Of a DNA stretch of 64,000 nt, positions 55,210 to 63,517 are shown one piece after another. Both the position numbers and the translations under genes were made by a program. Position 1 is the stretch's first letter. Every line of letters starts with the position of its first letter. The notes under the pieces were generated by a model. That model did no database searches, had not been told where the DNA came from, and saw nothing but the letters and a program-made list of their open reading frames with translations. The stretch is from contig NC_008554.1 in assembly GCF_000014965.1 (NCBI RefSeq), positions 3,584,001 to 3,648,000 of the forward strand. The letters are read 5' to 3'. This DNA comes from Syntrophobacter fumaroxidans MPOB. GTDB lineage: Bacteria > Desulfobacterota > Syntrophobacteria > Syntrophobacterales > Syntrophobacteraceae.

Positions 55210-55428
55210 ATGAAGGACGTGGAACGCAAGCCGATCGTCAAGGAATGCGAGGGATGCGACAACATCGATGAGGGCAAGTGCCGCATATGGGCATCCCCGG
55301 CGGCGAAGTGGAGAATCGGAAAGTGCCCTTCCGCCAGTCACGTGAAGCTTGAAGCGCAGCAGCCCGACCAGAAGGTGCGAGTGGGCCAGCAAAAGCAGAA
55401 GGCGAGAACCAAGGGCGGCAAGAAGTAA
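55210..55428 (+). CDS. PxxKW family cysteine-rich protein
   Basis: 72-residue basic protein with the family's 'ECEGCDNI', 'KCRIWASPAAKW' and 'GKCPSASHV' cysteine motifs and the C-terminal 'KVRVGQQKQK'. The four to five cysteines likely bind zinc or an iron-sulfur cluster. The family is typical of Desulfobacterota and its role is unknown. GGAGGAGAG precedes the ATG. Not in an operon. Confidence 0.88.
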   Translation: MKDVERKPIVKECEGCDNIDEGKCRIWASPAAKWRIGKCPSASHVKLEAQQPDQKVRVGQQKQKARTKGGKK

Positions 55429-55596
55429 GGACGGCCCGGAGCTCGATGCGGCTCCGTGCAACCCGGTGGAACGGGGCCGGGAAATGGCTCTCCCCCCGTC
55501 CGCCTCCCCGTCCGCCGATCCCTCAGTGCGCGATTTTGCACGCGAATCGCTGCGGGAAGACGCGCTTGCCGGGTGAATCGCCCCTTCGGCGCGCCG

Positions 55597-56970
55597 TCAG
55601 TTGATGAGGCTATGGATCGGGGCAGGGATTCTTCCCCCCAGTGAGATGAATTCACGGGAACCGAAATTGCTGGAAACCGCGATAATGACGGCTTCACCCA
55701 GGAGTCCCCCGAAGGAAGCCTTTTCACCCGCCTTCTTCCCGGGAACCGGGATGAGGCGCGCGGCGGTGGTTTTCTTGTTGATGACGCCGATGGCCATTTC
55801 GTCCGCGATGATTCCGGCGAGCGTTTCGGCCGACGTATCGCCGGCGAGCGCCACCATGTCGAGTCCGACGGAACAGACGCTGGTCATCGCCTCGAGCTTT
55901 TCCATGCTGAGATAACCCCGGGATGCGGCCGCGGCGATGTTCAGGTCCTCACTCACGGGAATGAAGGCCCCGCTCAATCCGCCCACGTATGAGCTGGCGA
56001 AGGCCCCGCCTTTCTTGACGGCGTCGTTGAGGAGTGCCAGGGCGGCGGTGGTGCCCGGAACCCCGATACTCTGCAGCCCGAGGCTCTGGAAGATTTCCCC
56101 CACGCTGTCGCCCACGTTGGGCGTGGGGGCAAGCGACAGGTCGACCACGCCGAAAGGCACTCCGAGCTTTTCGGCCACCTGGCGGCCGATGAGCTCTCCC
56201 ACGCGGGTCACCTTGAAGGATGTCCGCTTGATGATGTCGGACAATGCCCCGAGGTCGAGATGAGGATTGGCGGCCCTGGCCCGGTCGATGGCCTTTTTCA
56301 CGACTCCCGGGCCGCTCACGCCCACGTTGATGACCGAATCGGGCTCCCCCACCCCCAGGTAGGCGCCGGCCATGAAGGGAACGTCCTCGGGGATGTTCGC
56401 GAAGACGCACAACTTGGCACAGGCGATGCCGTCGGCCTCGCGGGTCAGCTCCGCCGCATCCTTGATGGTCTTTCCCATGAGATAGACCGCATCCATGTTG
56501 ATGCCGGCGCGGGTGGACGCCACGTTCACCGAGGAGCAGACCCTCCGTGTCGACGCCAACGCTTCGGGAATCGCCGCGATGAGCGCGCGGTCCCCTTCCG
56601 TGAAGCCCTTTTCCACCAGCGCTCCGAACCCTCCGATGAAGTCGATGCCGATGTCCGCGGCGGTTTCGTCCAGCTTGCGAGCCACTTCCACCATCTGCGG
56701 GCGCGAAAAGGAACAGGCCGCAACGGCGATCGGACTGACCGCAACGCGCTTGTTCACCACCGGGATCCCGTACCGTATCCCTATTTCATCGCAGACTTTC
56801 ACCAGGTTTCCGGCCAGGCGGAAAATCTTGCGCTGGACGTTCTCCTTGAACTTCTCCGGATCGTGGCCGGCGCAGTCGAAAAGGCTGACGCCCAGGGTGA
56901 CGGTCCTGACGTCCAGGTGTTCGTTTTTCAGCATCTCAAGGGTCGAAAGAACTTCGCGATCGCTCAGCAT
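55597..56970 (-). CDS. DUF711 (UPF0210, PFL-like) family protein
   Basis: 457-residue cytoplasmic protein of the DUF711 family, distantly related to pyruvate-formate lyase folds but without a glycyl radical motif. Conserved-looking segments include 'GIPVVNKRVAVSP', 'GVVDLSLAPTPNVGDSVGEI' and 'GLSGAFIPVSED'. Length is normal for the family. Function unknown. It follows the ACT-domain gene by ten bases, the usual partner order for this family, so the pair probably acts together. Confidence 0.9.
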   Translation of the reverse strand: MLSDREVLSTLEMLKNEHLDVRTVTLGVSLFDCAGHDPEKFKENVQRKIFRLAGNLVKVCDEIGIRYGIPVVNKRVAVSPIAVAACSFSRPQMVEVARKLDETAADIGIDFIGGFGALVEKGFTEGDRALIAAIPEALASTRRVCSSVNVASTRAGINMDAVYLMGKTIKDAAELTREADGIACAKLCVFANIPEDVPFMAGAYLGVGEPDSVINVGVSGPGVVKKAIDRARAANPHLDLGALSDIIKRTSFKVTRVGELIGRQVAEKLGVPFGVVDLSLAPTPNVGDSVGEIFQSLGLQSIGVPGTTAALALLNDAVKKGGAFASSYVGGLSGAFIPVSEDLNIAAAASRGYLSMEKLEAMTSVCSVGLDMVALAGDTSAETLAGIIADEMAIGVINKKTTAARLIPVPGKKAGEKASFGGLLGEAVIIAVSSNFGSREFISLGGRIPAPIHSLIN

Positions 56971-56980
56971 GGCCCGCAAC

Positions 56981-57532
56981 CTATACGCGGTGAATCGCCT
57001 CGAACACGTCCCGGTGCTGGAGGCTCACATCGAGGTCAAGTTCCCGGCAGCGCTCCTGGAGCGCCGCGCGGAAGGCGTGTTGATCGATTCCCAGCGGAAT
57101 GTCCACTTCATAGATCATGACGTTGCGCGTGGGATCGCTGCCGCCACGGAACAACGCCTTGAGGTTGGTGATGTTCACTCCGTATCCGGCCAACAGCTCG
57201 GTCACGCCGGCCACCAATCCGAGCCGGTCCGGGCCGACGGTGGTGATGACGAAGGGCTCGCTCGGCGGGGCGGCCCACACCTCGGTTTCCCACATGCGCT
57301 TGAGGAGCACCGACAACCCCATCGGTTCGAGCTTCTCGCGCAAGGCTGCCGACAGCGACTGTTCGGAGGCGCGCTCGGGAACCGAGGCGATGAAGATGCC
57401 GGCGAACTCCGTCTGGAGAATCGTCTGGCTGACGTCTTCGATATTGCACTCGTGTTCGAGCAGTATCTTCGAGACGGCGGCAATGATGCCCGGTCTGTCG
57501 TGCCCGAGAACGGAAATGATGATCTTCTTCAT
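56981..57532 (-). CDS. double-ACT domain protein (GcvR-like)
   Basis: 183-residue protein made of two ACT domains: 'ISVLGHDRPGIIAAVSKIL' at the start and 'ITTVGPDRLGLVAGVTELLAG' near residue 95. ACT domains bind amino acids and regulate partners; GcvR-type proteins have this two-domain layout. ATG 57532 is chosen from the conserved start. It is ten bases upstream of the DUF711 gene. Confidence 0.9.
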   Translation of the reverse strand: MKKIIISVLGHDRPGIIAAVSKILLEHECNIEDVSQTILQTEFAGIFIASVPERASEQSLSAALREKLEPMGLSVLLKRMWETEVWAAPPSEPFVITTVGPDRLGLVAGVTELLAGYGVNITNLKALFRGGSDPTRNVMIYEVDIPLGIDQHAFRAALQERCRELDLDVSLQHRDVFEAIHRV

Positions 57533-57791
57533 GGCTGACCTGCCTGAAATCGAATGTGCCGCGCCTGCAGACCCTGCATGCCCCCGCACCGGCGAGTGAC
57601 CCTTTATCCAGTCGGCTGTTTTGGAAAGCCCCCGGTGTTCCCGGGGACGCAGGCGTGAAAGCGGGACGGCAGCCGGAGCCTCCAGAGCGACGGACCGCCC
57701 GCATCGGCGCGGCGGACCGCGAGTCGGTCACGACCCGACGGGTGAGTGCCTTTACCGGTTCTCCCCGGGGTGCGCGGTTCGCCGGCTGAGT

Positions 57792-58034
57792 CTACCCCTC
57801 GGGCGGATCGTCACCGGCCAGCGCAGCCATCTCGCGAAGGATGCGCAGGGATTCCATGGCTTCCTGCGGATCGACGGTATGCAGAGCAAACCCCGCGTGA
57901 ATGATGACGTAATCTCCCAGCTTCGGTTTCTCCGGCAGCAGCATCAGGGAAGTCCTGCGAATCGCATCTCCCACTCGCACGGTCGCCATTTCGTCCTCGA
58001 TCTCCAAGACTTCCGCTGGAATGGCCAGGCACAT
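57792..58034 (-). CDS. hypC: hydrogenase maturation chaperone HypC
   Basis: 80-residue HypC/HupF/HybG protein starting 'MCLAIPAEVLEIEDE', whose Cys2 binds the iron/precursor, and containing 'GDYVIIHAGFAL'. It carries the Fe(CN)2CO unit to the hydrogenase large subunit. The start is fixed by AAGGAG eight bases upstream, so the longer upstream frame is spurious. It lies about 185 bp after the maturation protease, in the same direction as the hydrogenase genes. Confidence 0.95.
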   Translation of the reverse strand: MCLAIPAEVLEIEDEMATVRVGDAIRRTSLMLLPEKPKLGDYVIIHAGFALHTVDPQEAMESLRILREMAALAGDDPPEG

Positions 58035-58219
58035 GCAACGGCTCCTTACTGTAATGAGTCGCACGGCCGCGCGGGCGGCGGATGCGACGGCGGTTTCCTC
58101 ATTGCGTTCGACAAATCCGGTGAGGCGTTCGTTCAACGGGAGCGCGTTCCCCCCGCCTGTGACGCGTTGCCCTGCGGTCGAAACGAAACGCAGGACCTCC
58201 GGGAAGCGCAATCACTGTA

Positions 58220-58732
58220 TCATTTCACGGAAGACAAGTCATCCGGATTGATTCTTCGAAAGGAGCCCCCCGCCCGTTCGATTTCCTCGAGCACCTTCGA
58301 ACAAATCTCCCGGAACGCGGCCTTCACCACATCCGTCATCTCCAGCCCCCAGGGCGAAATGTCCTCCGGTTCGACTCCGATGATGACGGCGTCCGGCCGT
58401 CTGCCCAGGATTTCCGCGTAGGCCAGAGTTTCGACAAGATCCAGCTGGTGGAGCGAATTCTTGAACGTGACCCGCTTTTCGATTTCGCTCACCGGGAGGC
58501 GGTAGAGCGTGCCGGGAGTCCCTCCGTTCAGGACCGCATCCACAACGATCAGAAAGTCCGCGTCGCAAATGGGGTCGAGAAGCCGCAGTCCAAGGGTGCC
58601 GCCGTCCATCAGTTCGACGTTGGACGAAAAAGCGTATTCGGAGCCAAGCGTCTCGATGACCTTGACTCCAACACCCTCATCCTTGAGAAGAACGTTGCCC
58701 ACCCCCAGGACCAAAATCCGCTTTTCACTCAT
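58220..58732 (-). CDS. [NiFe] hydrogenase maturation protease (HyaD/HupD family)
   Basis: 170-residue endopeptidase that clips the C-terminus of the large subunit after nickel insertion. The family motif 'LGVGNVLLKDEGVGV' near the start includes the metal-binding Asp/Glu, 'VDAVLNGG' the second Asp, and a His in 'SLHQLD' the third. ATG 58732 lies after the terminator hairpin that follows the large-subunit gene, which rules out the longer frame. It probably acts on the large subunit encoded just upstream, whose 15-residue tail it would remove. Confidence 0.92.
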   Translation of the reverse strand: MSEKRILVLGVGNVLLKDEGVGVKVIETLGSEYAFSSNVELMDGGTLGLRLLDPICDADFLIVVDAVLNGGTPGTLYRLPVSEIEKRVTFKNSLHQLDLVETLAYAEILGRRPDAVIIGVEPEDISPWGLEMTDVVKAAFREICSKVLEEIERAGGSFRRINPDDLSSVK

Positions 58733-58761
58733 GGGATACAGCCTTTTGCGCCGGGTTGCGC

Positions 58762-58796
58762 AAAAAAACAGGAACCCGGCGCGTCCGCCGGGTTCC
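58762..58796 (-). terminator. rho-independent terminator of hydrogenase genes
   Basis: On the minus strand GGAACCCGGCG-GACG-CGCCGGGTTCC forms a strong hairpin followed by TGTTTTTTT, 27 bp after the large-subunit stop. It probably separates the structural genes from the maturation genes or acts as an attenuator. Confidence 0.88.
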
Positions 58797-58822
58797 CGTA
58801 ACAATACTCCGTCAAAACGGGG

Positions 58823-60463
58823 CTACACAACCCTGAACTTGTAGACCTCGTTGGACTTCGGATCGATCACATGGACGCCGCACGCGATGCACGGGTCAAA
58901 GGAATGAACGGTGCGCAGGATTTCCACCGGACGCTTCGGATCGGCCACCGGGGTTCCCATCAGGGCTTCCTCGACCGGTCCCGGCTTGTTTTGCGCGCAA
59001 CGCGGACCGAGGTTCCAGGTGGACGGAACGACCAGCTGGAAGTTGGCGATCTTCTGGTCCTTGATCTGGACCCAGTGCCCGAGCGCGCCGCGGGGAACGT
59101 CGTTCAGACCCGCTCCCATGGCTTCGGCGGGCATCTGGTAATCCTGGTATATCTTGGTATTGCCTTTGCCGACGTTCTCGATCAACTGGTTCAGCCAGCC
59201 TTCCATGGAATCGCCGATGATCGCCGTTTCCAGACCTCTGGCCGCAGTCCTGCCGAGCGTCGAGAAGAGAGCGTCCACGGGAACGCCCAACTCTTTCAAC
59301 AGGCCGTCCACGGCTTTCTTGGTCGGGGCGTGACCCTTGCCGTAGGCCACCAGCACGCGCGCCAGCGGCCCGACCTCCATGGGTTCGCCCTTGTAGCGCG
59401 GGGCCTTCATCCAGCTGTACCGCTTTTCGACGTCGAGGGCCTCGTACTTGGGCTTGGTTTCACCCTCGGAAGGATGCAGCGCCTTGTCGCCTTCGTACCA
59501 GCTGCGCTTCACGTGCTCCTGCACCTGGGCCATATCGACCGCCTGCACCTGGCCGATGTTGCGCTTGAAAATGGCGCCCCGCGGGAAGAGGAAGCTGTCG
59601 GGTTCCTTGTCGCTCTGAGGGAATTCACCGTAGACGAGGAAATTCTTGGTTCCGCCGATCTTGCCCCAGTCTTTGTAAAAGCCCGCCACGGCTTTCAGAT
59701 CGGGGATGTAGTACTGCTTGACGAAATCCATGGTCTCTTTGTAAAGGTACTTGAATTCGGCGAGGCGATCCGGGGTCAGATCGGTGGCGCAGGTGACGCC
59801 GCCGACCACGAGGCTCTGGACATGCGGGTTCTTGCCGCCGAAGATGGCGTGCATTCGAGCGGTGCGGGCCTGCTGCCGCAAGGCTTGCAGGTAATGCGCG
59901 ACCGCCAGCAGGTTGACCTCGGGGGGCAGCTTGTACGCCGGATGCCCCCAGTAACCGTTGGCGAAGATGCCCAACTGACCGCTTTCGACCAGTTTTTTCA
60001 CGCGGCCCTGAGTTTCCTTGAAGTCGCTGATGCCGCTGCCCGGGGCGGGCGAGACCTTTGCGGCCAAATCCGCCGTCTTCTTGGGATCGGCCTTGAGCGC
60101 GCTGACCACATCCACCCAGTCGAGGGCGTGCAGGTGATAAAAGTGCACAATGTGGTCATGAAGGAACTGGGCGCCGAGGAGCAGGTTACGAATCAGTCGT
60201 GCATTCTCGGGCACCGTGATCTTGGCCGCATCGTCCACCGCGCGGACCGATGCCAGGCCGTGAACGTAAGTGCACACGCCGCAGGCTCTCTGGGTGAACA
60301 GGTAGGCGTCGCGGGGATCGCGTCCCTGGAGCATGATCTCGAGGCCGCGGAAGAGCGTCGAGCTGCTCCAGGCGTTGGACACCTTGCCGTTGGTCACTTC
60401 CACTTCTATACGCAGATGACCCTCGATACGGGTGATCGGGTCGATGACTACTCGCTGTCCCAT
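58823..60463 (-). CDS. hynB: periplasmic [NiFe] hydrogenase large subunit
   Basis: 546-residue catalytic subunit. Nickel ligands are in 'RACGVC' (Cys61 and Cys64) and in the C-terminal 'DPCIACGVH' (Cys525 and Cys528). The tail after His531 is exactly 15 residues, matching the fragment removed by the maturation protease. All four ligands are Cys, so this is [NiFe], not [NiFeSe]. Size and motifs fit group 1 uptake enzymes of sulfate reducers (Hyn type). Translation starts at ATG 60463 with AAGGAG upstream, 77 bp after the small subunit; it would be carried out by the small subunit's Tat signal. Confidence 0.96.
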   Translation of the reverse strand: MGQRVVIDPITRIEGHLRIEVEVTNGKVSNAWSSSTLFRGLEIMLQGRDPRDAYLFTQRACGVCTYVHGLASVRAVDDAAKITVPENARLIRNLLLGAQFLHDHIVHFYHLHALDWVDVVSALKADPKKTADLAAKVSPAPGSGISDFKETQGRVKKLVESGQLGIFANGYWGHPAYKLPPEVNLLAVAHYLQALRQQARTARMHAIFGGKNPHVQSLVVGGVTCATDLTPDRLAEFKYLYKETMDFVKQYYIPDLKAVAGFYKDWGKIGGTKNFLVYGEFPQSDKEPDSFLFPRGAIFKRNIGQVQAVDMAQVQEHVKRSWYEGDKALHPSEGETKPKYEALDVEKRYSWMKAPRYKGEPMEVGPLARVLVAYGKGHAPTKKAVDGLLKELGVPVDALFSTLGRTAARGLETAIIGDSMEGWLNQLIENVGKGNTKIYQDYQMPAEAMGAGLNDVPRGALGHWVQIKDQKIANFQLVVPSTWNLGPRCAQNKPGPVEEALMGTPVADPKRPVEILRTVHSFDPCIACGVHVIDPKSNEVYKFRVV

Positions 60464-60539
60464 GATGGTTCTCCTTGACTCATCGATAAGTTTTTACAGC
60501 ACCACGTGCCGAACATCGTCAAATCACCGGGAGATGCCG

Positions 60540-61478
60540 CTACAGCGACTTGTAGAAAGGCGACATCTTGTCCCAGAAGTTGGGCTCGCTGCACCCGATG
60601 CAAGGATGTCCCGCCTGTACCGGCCAGCTCGTGCCCATGTTGAACTTCACGAGCGGGCAGTTGTTGTACGTCTCGGGTCCCTTGCAGCCCAACTGGTAGA
60701 GGCAGTAACCCATCTTGGCCTCAGGCGATTCGAAGGAGGTCACGAATTCACCGGCCTCGAAGTGACCTCGACGCGGACACTGGTCGTGGATGGTCTGACC
60801 GTAGGCGAACAACGGTCTTCCCTTGTCATCCACGGCGGGAAGCTTACCGAACAGGAGATAGTTCACGACCGTCCCGATGAAATTGATGGGATTCGGCGGA
60901 CAGCCGGGAATATTGACGGTGTTGATGCCGATGGCGTCCTTTACGGACTTGGCTCCCGTCGGATTGGGAGCGGCAGCGGGAAGGCCGCCGTAGGAAGCGC
61001 AAGTCCCGATGCAGATCGTGGCCAAAGCCTTGGGGCAGACCTCTTTGGCGATTTCGAGAAAAGTGCGTCCCCCAAGCATGCCGTACTTGCCGTCCTCGGC
61101 CGTGGGAATGGCACCGTCGACCACGCAGATGAACTTTCCGGGATACTTGGCGACCGTGTCATGCAGCGACTTCTCGGCTGCTTCACCCGACGGGGCCATG
61201 ATGGTTTCATGGTAGTCCAGGGAGATGATGTCCAGGACCAGGGTGTCGATCCAGGGATAGGTTGTTCTGAGCAGAGACTCGGCGCAGCCGGTACACTCCG
61301 CGAAAGCGAGCCAGACGACCGGCGGCCGTTGAGGCGAAGCAAGCGCTTCAGCGATCTTGGGTACGAACGACGAAGAAAGCCCCATCGTTACCGACAGGAA
61401 TGTGCAGAATTTCATGAAATCTCGTCGTGAAACTCCTTTTTCTTCCAACCGTTCCTCGAAGCCTTCTTGGTGCTTCAT
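60540..61478 (-). CDS. hynA: periplasmic [NiFe] hydrogenase small subunit
   Basis: 312-residue iron-sulfur subunit with a Tat signal 'SRRDFMKF' (twin Arg at 18-19) and cleavage near residue 48. Iron-sulfur ligands include 'ECTGCAES' (Cys62 and Cys65, proximal cluster), '[10 protein letters not shown]', 'GCPPNP' and the C-terminal 'PCIGCSEP' for the medial/distal clusters. No C-terminal membrane anchor is present, so the dimer is likely soluble in the periplasm and passes electrons to cytochromes c. ATG 61478 has GGAGGAGG upstream. First gene of the hydrogenase operon. Confidence 0.96.
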   Translation of the reverse strand: MKHQEGFEERLEEKGVSRRDFMKFCTFLSVTMGLSSSFVPKIAEALASPQRPPVVWLAFAECTGCAESLLRTTYPWIDTLVLDIISLDYHETIMAPSGEAAEKSLHDTVAKYPGKFICVVDGAIPTAEDGKYGMLGGRTFLEIAKEVCPKALATICIGTCASYGGLPAAAPNPTGAKSVKDAIGINTVNIPGCPPNPINFIGTVVNYLLFGKLPAVDDKGRPLFAYGQTIHDQCPRRGHFEAGEFVTSFESPEAKMGYCLYQLGCKGPETYNNCPLVKFNMGTSWPVQAGHPCIGCSEPNFWDKMSPFYKSL

Positions 61479-62147
61479 AAGAAAACCTCCTCCACGTTAT
61501 GGTGTTTCTGGTGCCTGCCAAGCGCCCATCCGAAGGGAGTCTTTCCGACCGGTCAATGCGCCTTCAAGACGCAATTTCGATAGGGTGCGCCATTGTCTTG
61601 CCGCCCCTAAAGAACGGTGTTTCGCGATGGGAACCTTCAATTCTCATGCTTTGCACCTCGCATGAGAACCCTCATACTCAATGAGGATCATCCGATACAA
61701 AGCCACCATGAGCATCGCCGAATTCTCGATGCAGCTCTGCCTTTCAGAGGAGACTTCAATCTGGAAAGAACTTGAGCATTGCAGGGGGGTGGTCTTTCGA
61801 TCAAAGAACGGGGAGCGGGCCACTCGCTCAGTCCGGAATTCAGATCACTCGATCCGCCGGGTTGAACCTGCAACCACGCGGATGACCGGAGCCGGCCCCA
61901 CTTCGCAACCGACGCCGATGGCTCCTTTCATATATGCAACACAATACTTTTGCAAGCATAATAGTGTAATGGTGGGAACATTTTTTGAGTGTAAAGATGT
62001 GAAACAAATCATAAGCTTGGAACATTGTGACATAACTTGCACCAATGCTGTCCAATTAAAATATCTATATGAATGGAAGAACGCCGCTTTGGGCGTTCCC
62101 GAGGCGGGCACAGGGAAAATGAGCATCGCGGGTGAGAACAAAGGGAA
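61479..62147. other. intergenic upstream of hydrogenase operon
   Basis: About 670 bp; it must contain the hydrogenase promoter (minus strand). The section 61930-62080 is AT-rich. A 191-codon plus-strand frame (61681-62256) runs through it, but it lacks a ribosome site and overlaps the convergent small gene antisense, so it is not called. The hairpin GAACGCC-GCTTT-GGGCGTTC lies near 62077-62098. Confidence 0.45.
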
Positions 62148-62170
62148 AGCCGGTTCGAAAGAAACCGGCT
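62148..62170 (-). terminator. possible terminator after small HTH-like gene
   Basis: An AGCCGGTT/AACCGGCT stem-loop lies about 30 bp after the stop at 62202 on the minus strand, followed by TTCCCTTTG. The T-run is poor, so the call is tentative. Confidence 0.4.
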
Positions 62171-62201
62171 CGAAAGAAGACGTGCTGAAAACGATTTTCG
62201 A

Positions 62202-62378
62202 TCAATTCTGGACCACTGCGGCCAACTTCTCGAGGATCCTCTTGGGCACCGGGTAGGTGTCATTCACAAGGTAGAGTCCCAACAGTCTGGGATCAAAGCC
62301 GATCGCTTCCGCCGCCTTCGCGACGCTTATCTTTTTTTCCTCCAACTTTTCCAGCAGTTCGGGCTTTTGCACTTCCAT
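62202..62378 (-). CDS. small helix-turn-helix-like protein
   Basis: 58-residue protein. 'EEKKISVAKAAEAIGFDPRLLGLYL' looks like the helix-turn-helix of small phage- or XRE-like regulators, but it is too short to assign. The ATG at 62378 has AGGAGACC upstream. An upstream extension to 62447 is possible. It lies between two hairpins, so it is probably a single-gene transcript. Confidence 0.55.
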   Translation of the reverse strand: MEVQKPELLEKLEEKKISVAKAAEAIGFDPRLLGLYLVNDTYPVPKRILEKLAAVVQN

Positions 62379-62820
62379 CTCCTGGTCTCCTGTTTCCCGT
62401 TTCGGGGTCCTTGAATCCGTCTCGGACCGTTGCACATAATCCTCCAAAGCCTCCGTTCATGCCTCATGAACCGAAACATCATACTCCGGTAAACAACAAA
62501 AGGCCACAGTGATTTCTCACTGTGGCCTTTTGTCAAACCAAGGGGGCTCTCAGCTAACAGGTTCCATGAGGAGTAAGAATTTCCACCACCAGCGGGAGCG
62601 GGAGCAACAACTCGATCAGGAGCTTGATTTCATCCGTCCAACGATCGCTTGAGTTCCACATGAAGTGAGATAAAAGCACTCGAACGTCAGATTCAGCAGC
62701 AACCGGAAAACCTCTTCCGCATTCAACTCAGTCCATACCCAGCTTCCACCCGATTCGCACCAGTTCCTCGTATCAACGCGACTTCAACTTGAGCTGCGAG
62801 CATTCGTCACTGAGAGTTCC
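62379..62820. other. intergenic containing a strong terminator
   Basis: About 440 bp between the small HTH-like gene and the end of the receiver gene. It holds the hairpin at 62498-62531. The rest (62540-62820) has no recognised gene; its codons are serine/threonine-rich and lack starts with ribosome sites. Confidence 0.45.
62498..62531. terminator. strong bidirectional terminator hairpin
   Basis: AAAAGGCCACAGTGA and its perfect complement TCACTGTGGCCTTTT are separated by four bases, giving a 15-bp stem with A/T-runs usable on both strands. It ends the receiver-gene transcript read leftward. Confidence 0.9.
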
Positions 62821-63264
62821 CTACTTGAAAAGGGAGGCGGGCACGCCCTCAACTTTGAATTCCGATTTCCATCCCGGTTCATTCTCGATTCCACCGGATT
62901 GTGATTCCGCATGTGAAAGTGCAGCTTCCAAATCGACAACATCGAAGGGTTTCTTGAGAAAAAATCCAACATTCACTCGAACCAGATCATTCACAACCGC
63001 CTGAAAATCATATTCAGAAAGCACGATCGCAGCCAATCCAGGCCTTACCAGCTTCAACTTTTCCAACAATCCCGCGCCATTCGCATCAGGAAGATGATAT
63101 TCAACAATCGCAATCGGATAATGATTCCCCTCGACGAGCGCCAACGCTTCACGTGCAGTTGAGCAACTGTGGCAGGCATACCCAGCCCGTTCCAAAAATT
63201 TTTCCAAAGAACGTTTTAATGGGGCGTCATCTTCAACAAGCAGAACGATCTTTTCAACATCCAC
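62821..63264 (-). CDS. receiver-domain protein with Glu at the phospho-acceptor position
   Basis: 147-residue stand-alone receiver domain. The acidic pocket is 'VEDD' (residues 10-13), the conserved Ser/Thr is Ser83 and the Lys is Lys109 in 'LKKPF'. At the phosphorylation site the sequence is 'IAIVEYHLPDANG', giving Glu55 instead of Asp, a change that often mimics the phosphorylated state. The C-terminal ~25 residues are an unstructured tail. The GTG start at 63264 has AAGGAGG upstream, and a perfect sigma-54 promoter lies 25 bp before it. It is downstream of a sigma-54 activator gene. Confidence 0.88.
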   Translation of the reverse strand: MDVEKIVLLVEDDAPLKRSLEKFLERAGYACHSCSTAREALALVEGNHYPIAIVEYHLPDANGAGLLEKLKLVRPGLAAIVLSEYDFQAVVNDLVRVNVGFFLKKPFDVVDLEAALSHAESQSGGIENEPGWKSEFKVEGVPASLFK

Positions 63265-63288
63265 GTCACGCCTCCTTCATACGTTGCA

Positions 63289-63304
63289 AGCAAAGGCCGT
63301 GCCA
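63289..63304 (-). promoter_or_regulatory. sigma-54 (-24/-12) promoter of receiver gene
   Basis: On the minus strand TGGCAC-GGCCT-TTGCT matches the consensus TGGCAC-N5-TTGCW exactly. It is 25 bp upstream of the GTG start of the receiver gene. The activator could be the sigma-54-dependent regulator encoded just upstream. Confidence 0.85.
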
Positions 63305-63517
63305 AGAATGTTCAAGAGCTGAAAACCCCTACGGCGCCTCATTCGGCCGCGGGACTGGTACAATTTGAGAGGAATGGGAATTGGAGAATATTCTCCGAAT
63401 CGGCAGGGCGGGACAGCGTTGATTGTTGACAATATTGACACGAATCCAGCAATATCAATTTGTTATGTATAAACTGGACAATATTATGCAGTTCAGGCAA
63501 TGGTTGGAGGATATTCT

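Noticed and set aside
58823-60463. Large subunit as a [NiFeSe] hydrogenase
   Set aside because: The C-terminal motif is DPCIACGVH with Cys (not TGA) at the position that would be Sec.
61681-62256. 191-codon plus-strand open frame upstream of the hydrogenase operon
   Set aside because: No ribosome site, mixed base composition, and it overlaps the better-supported small minus-strand gene at 62202-62378.
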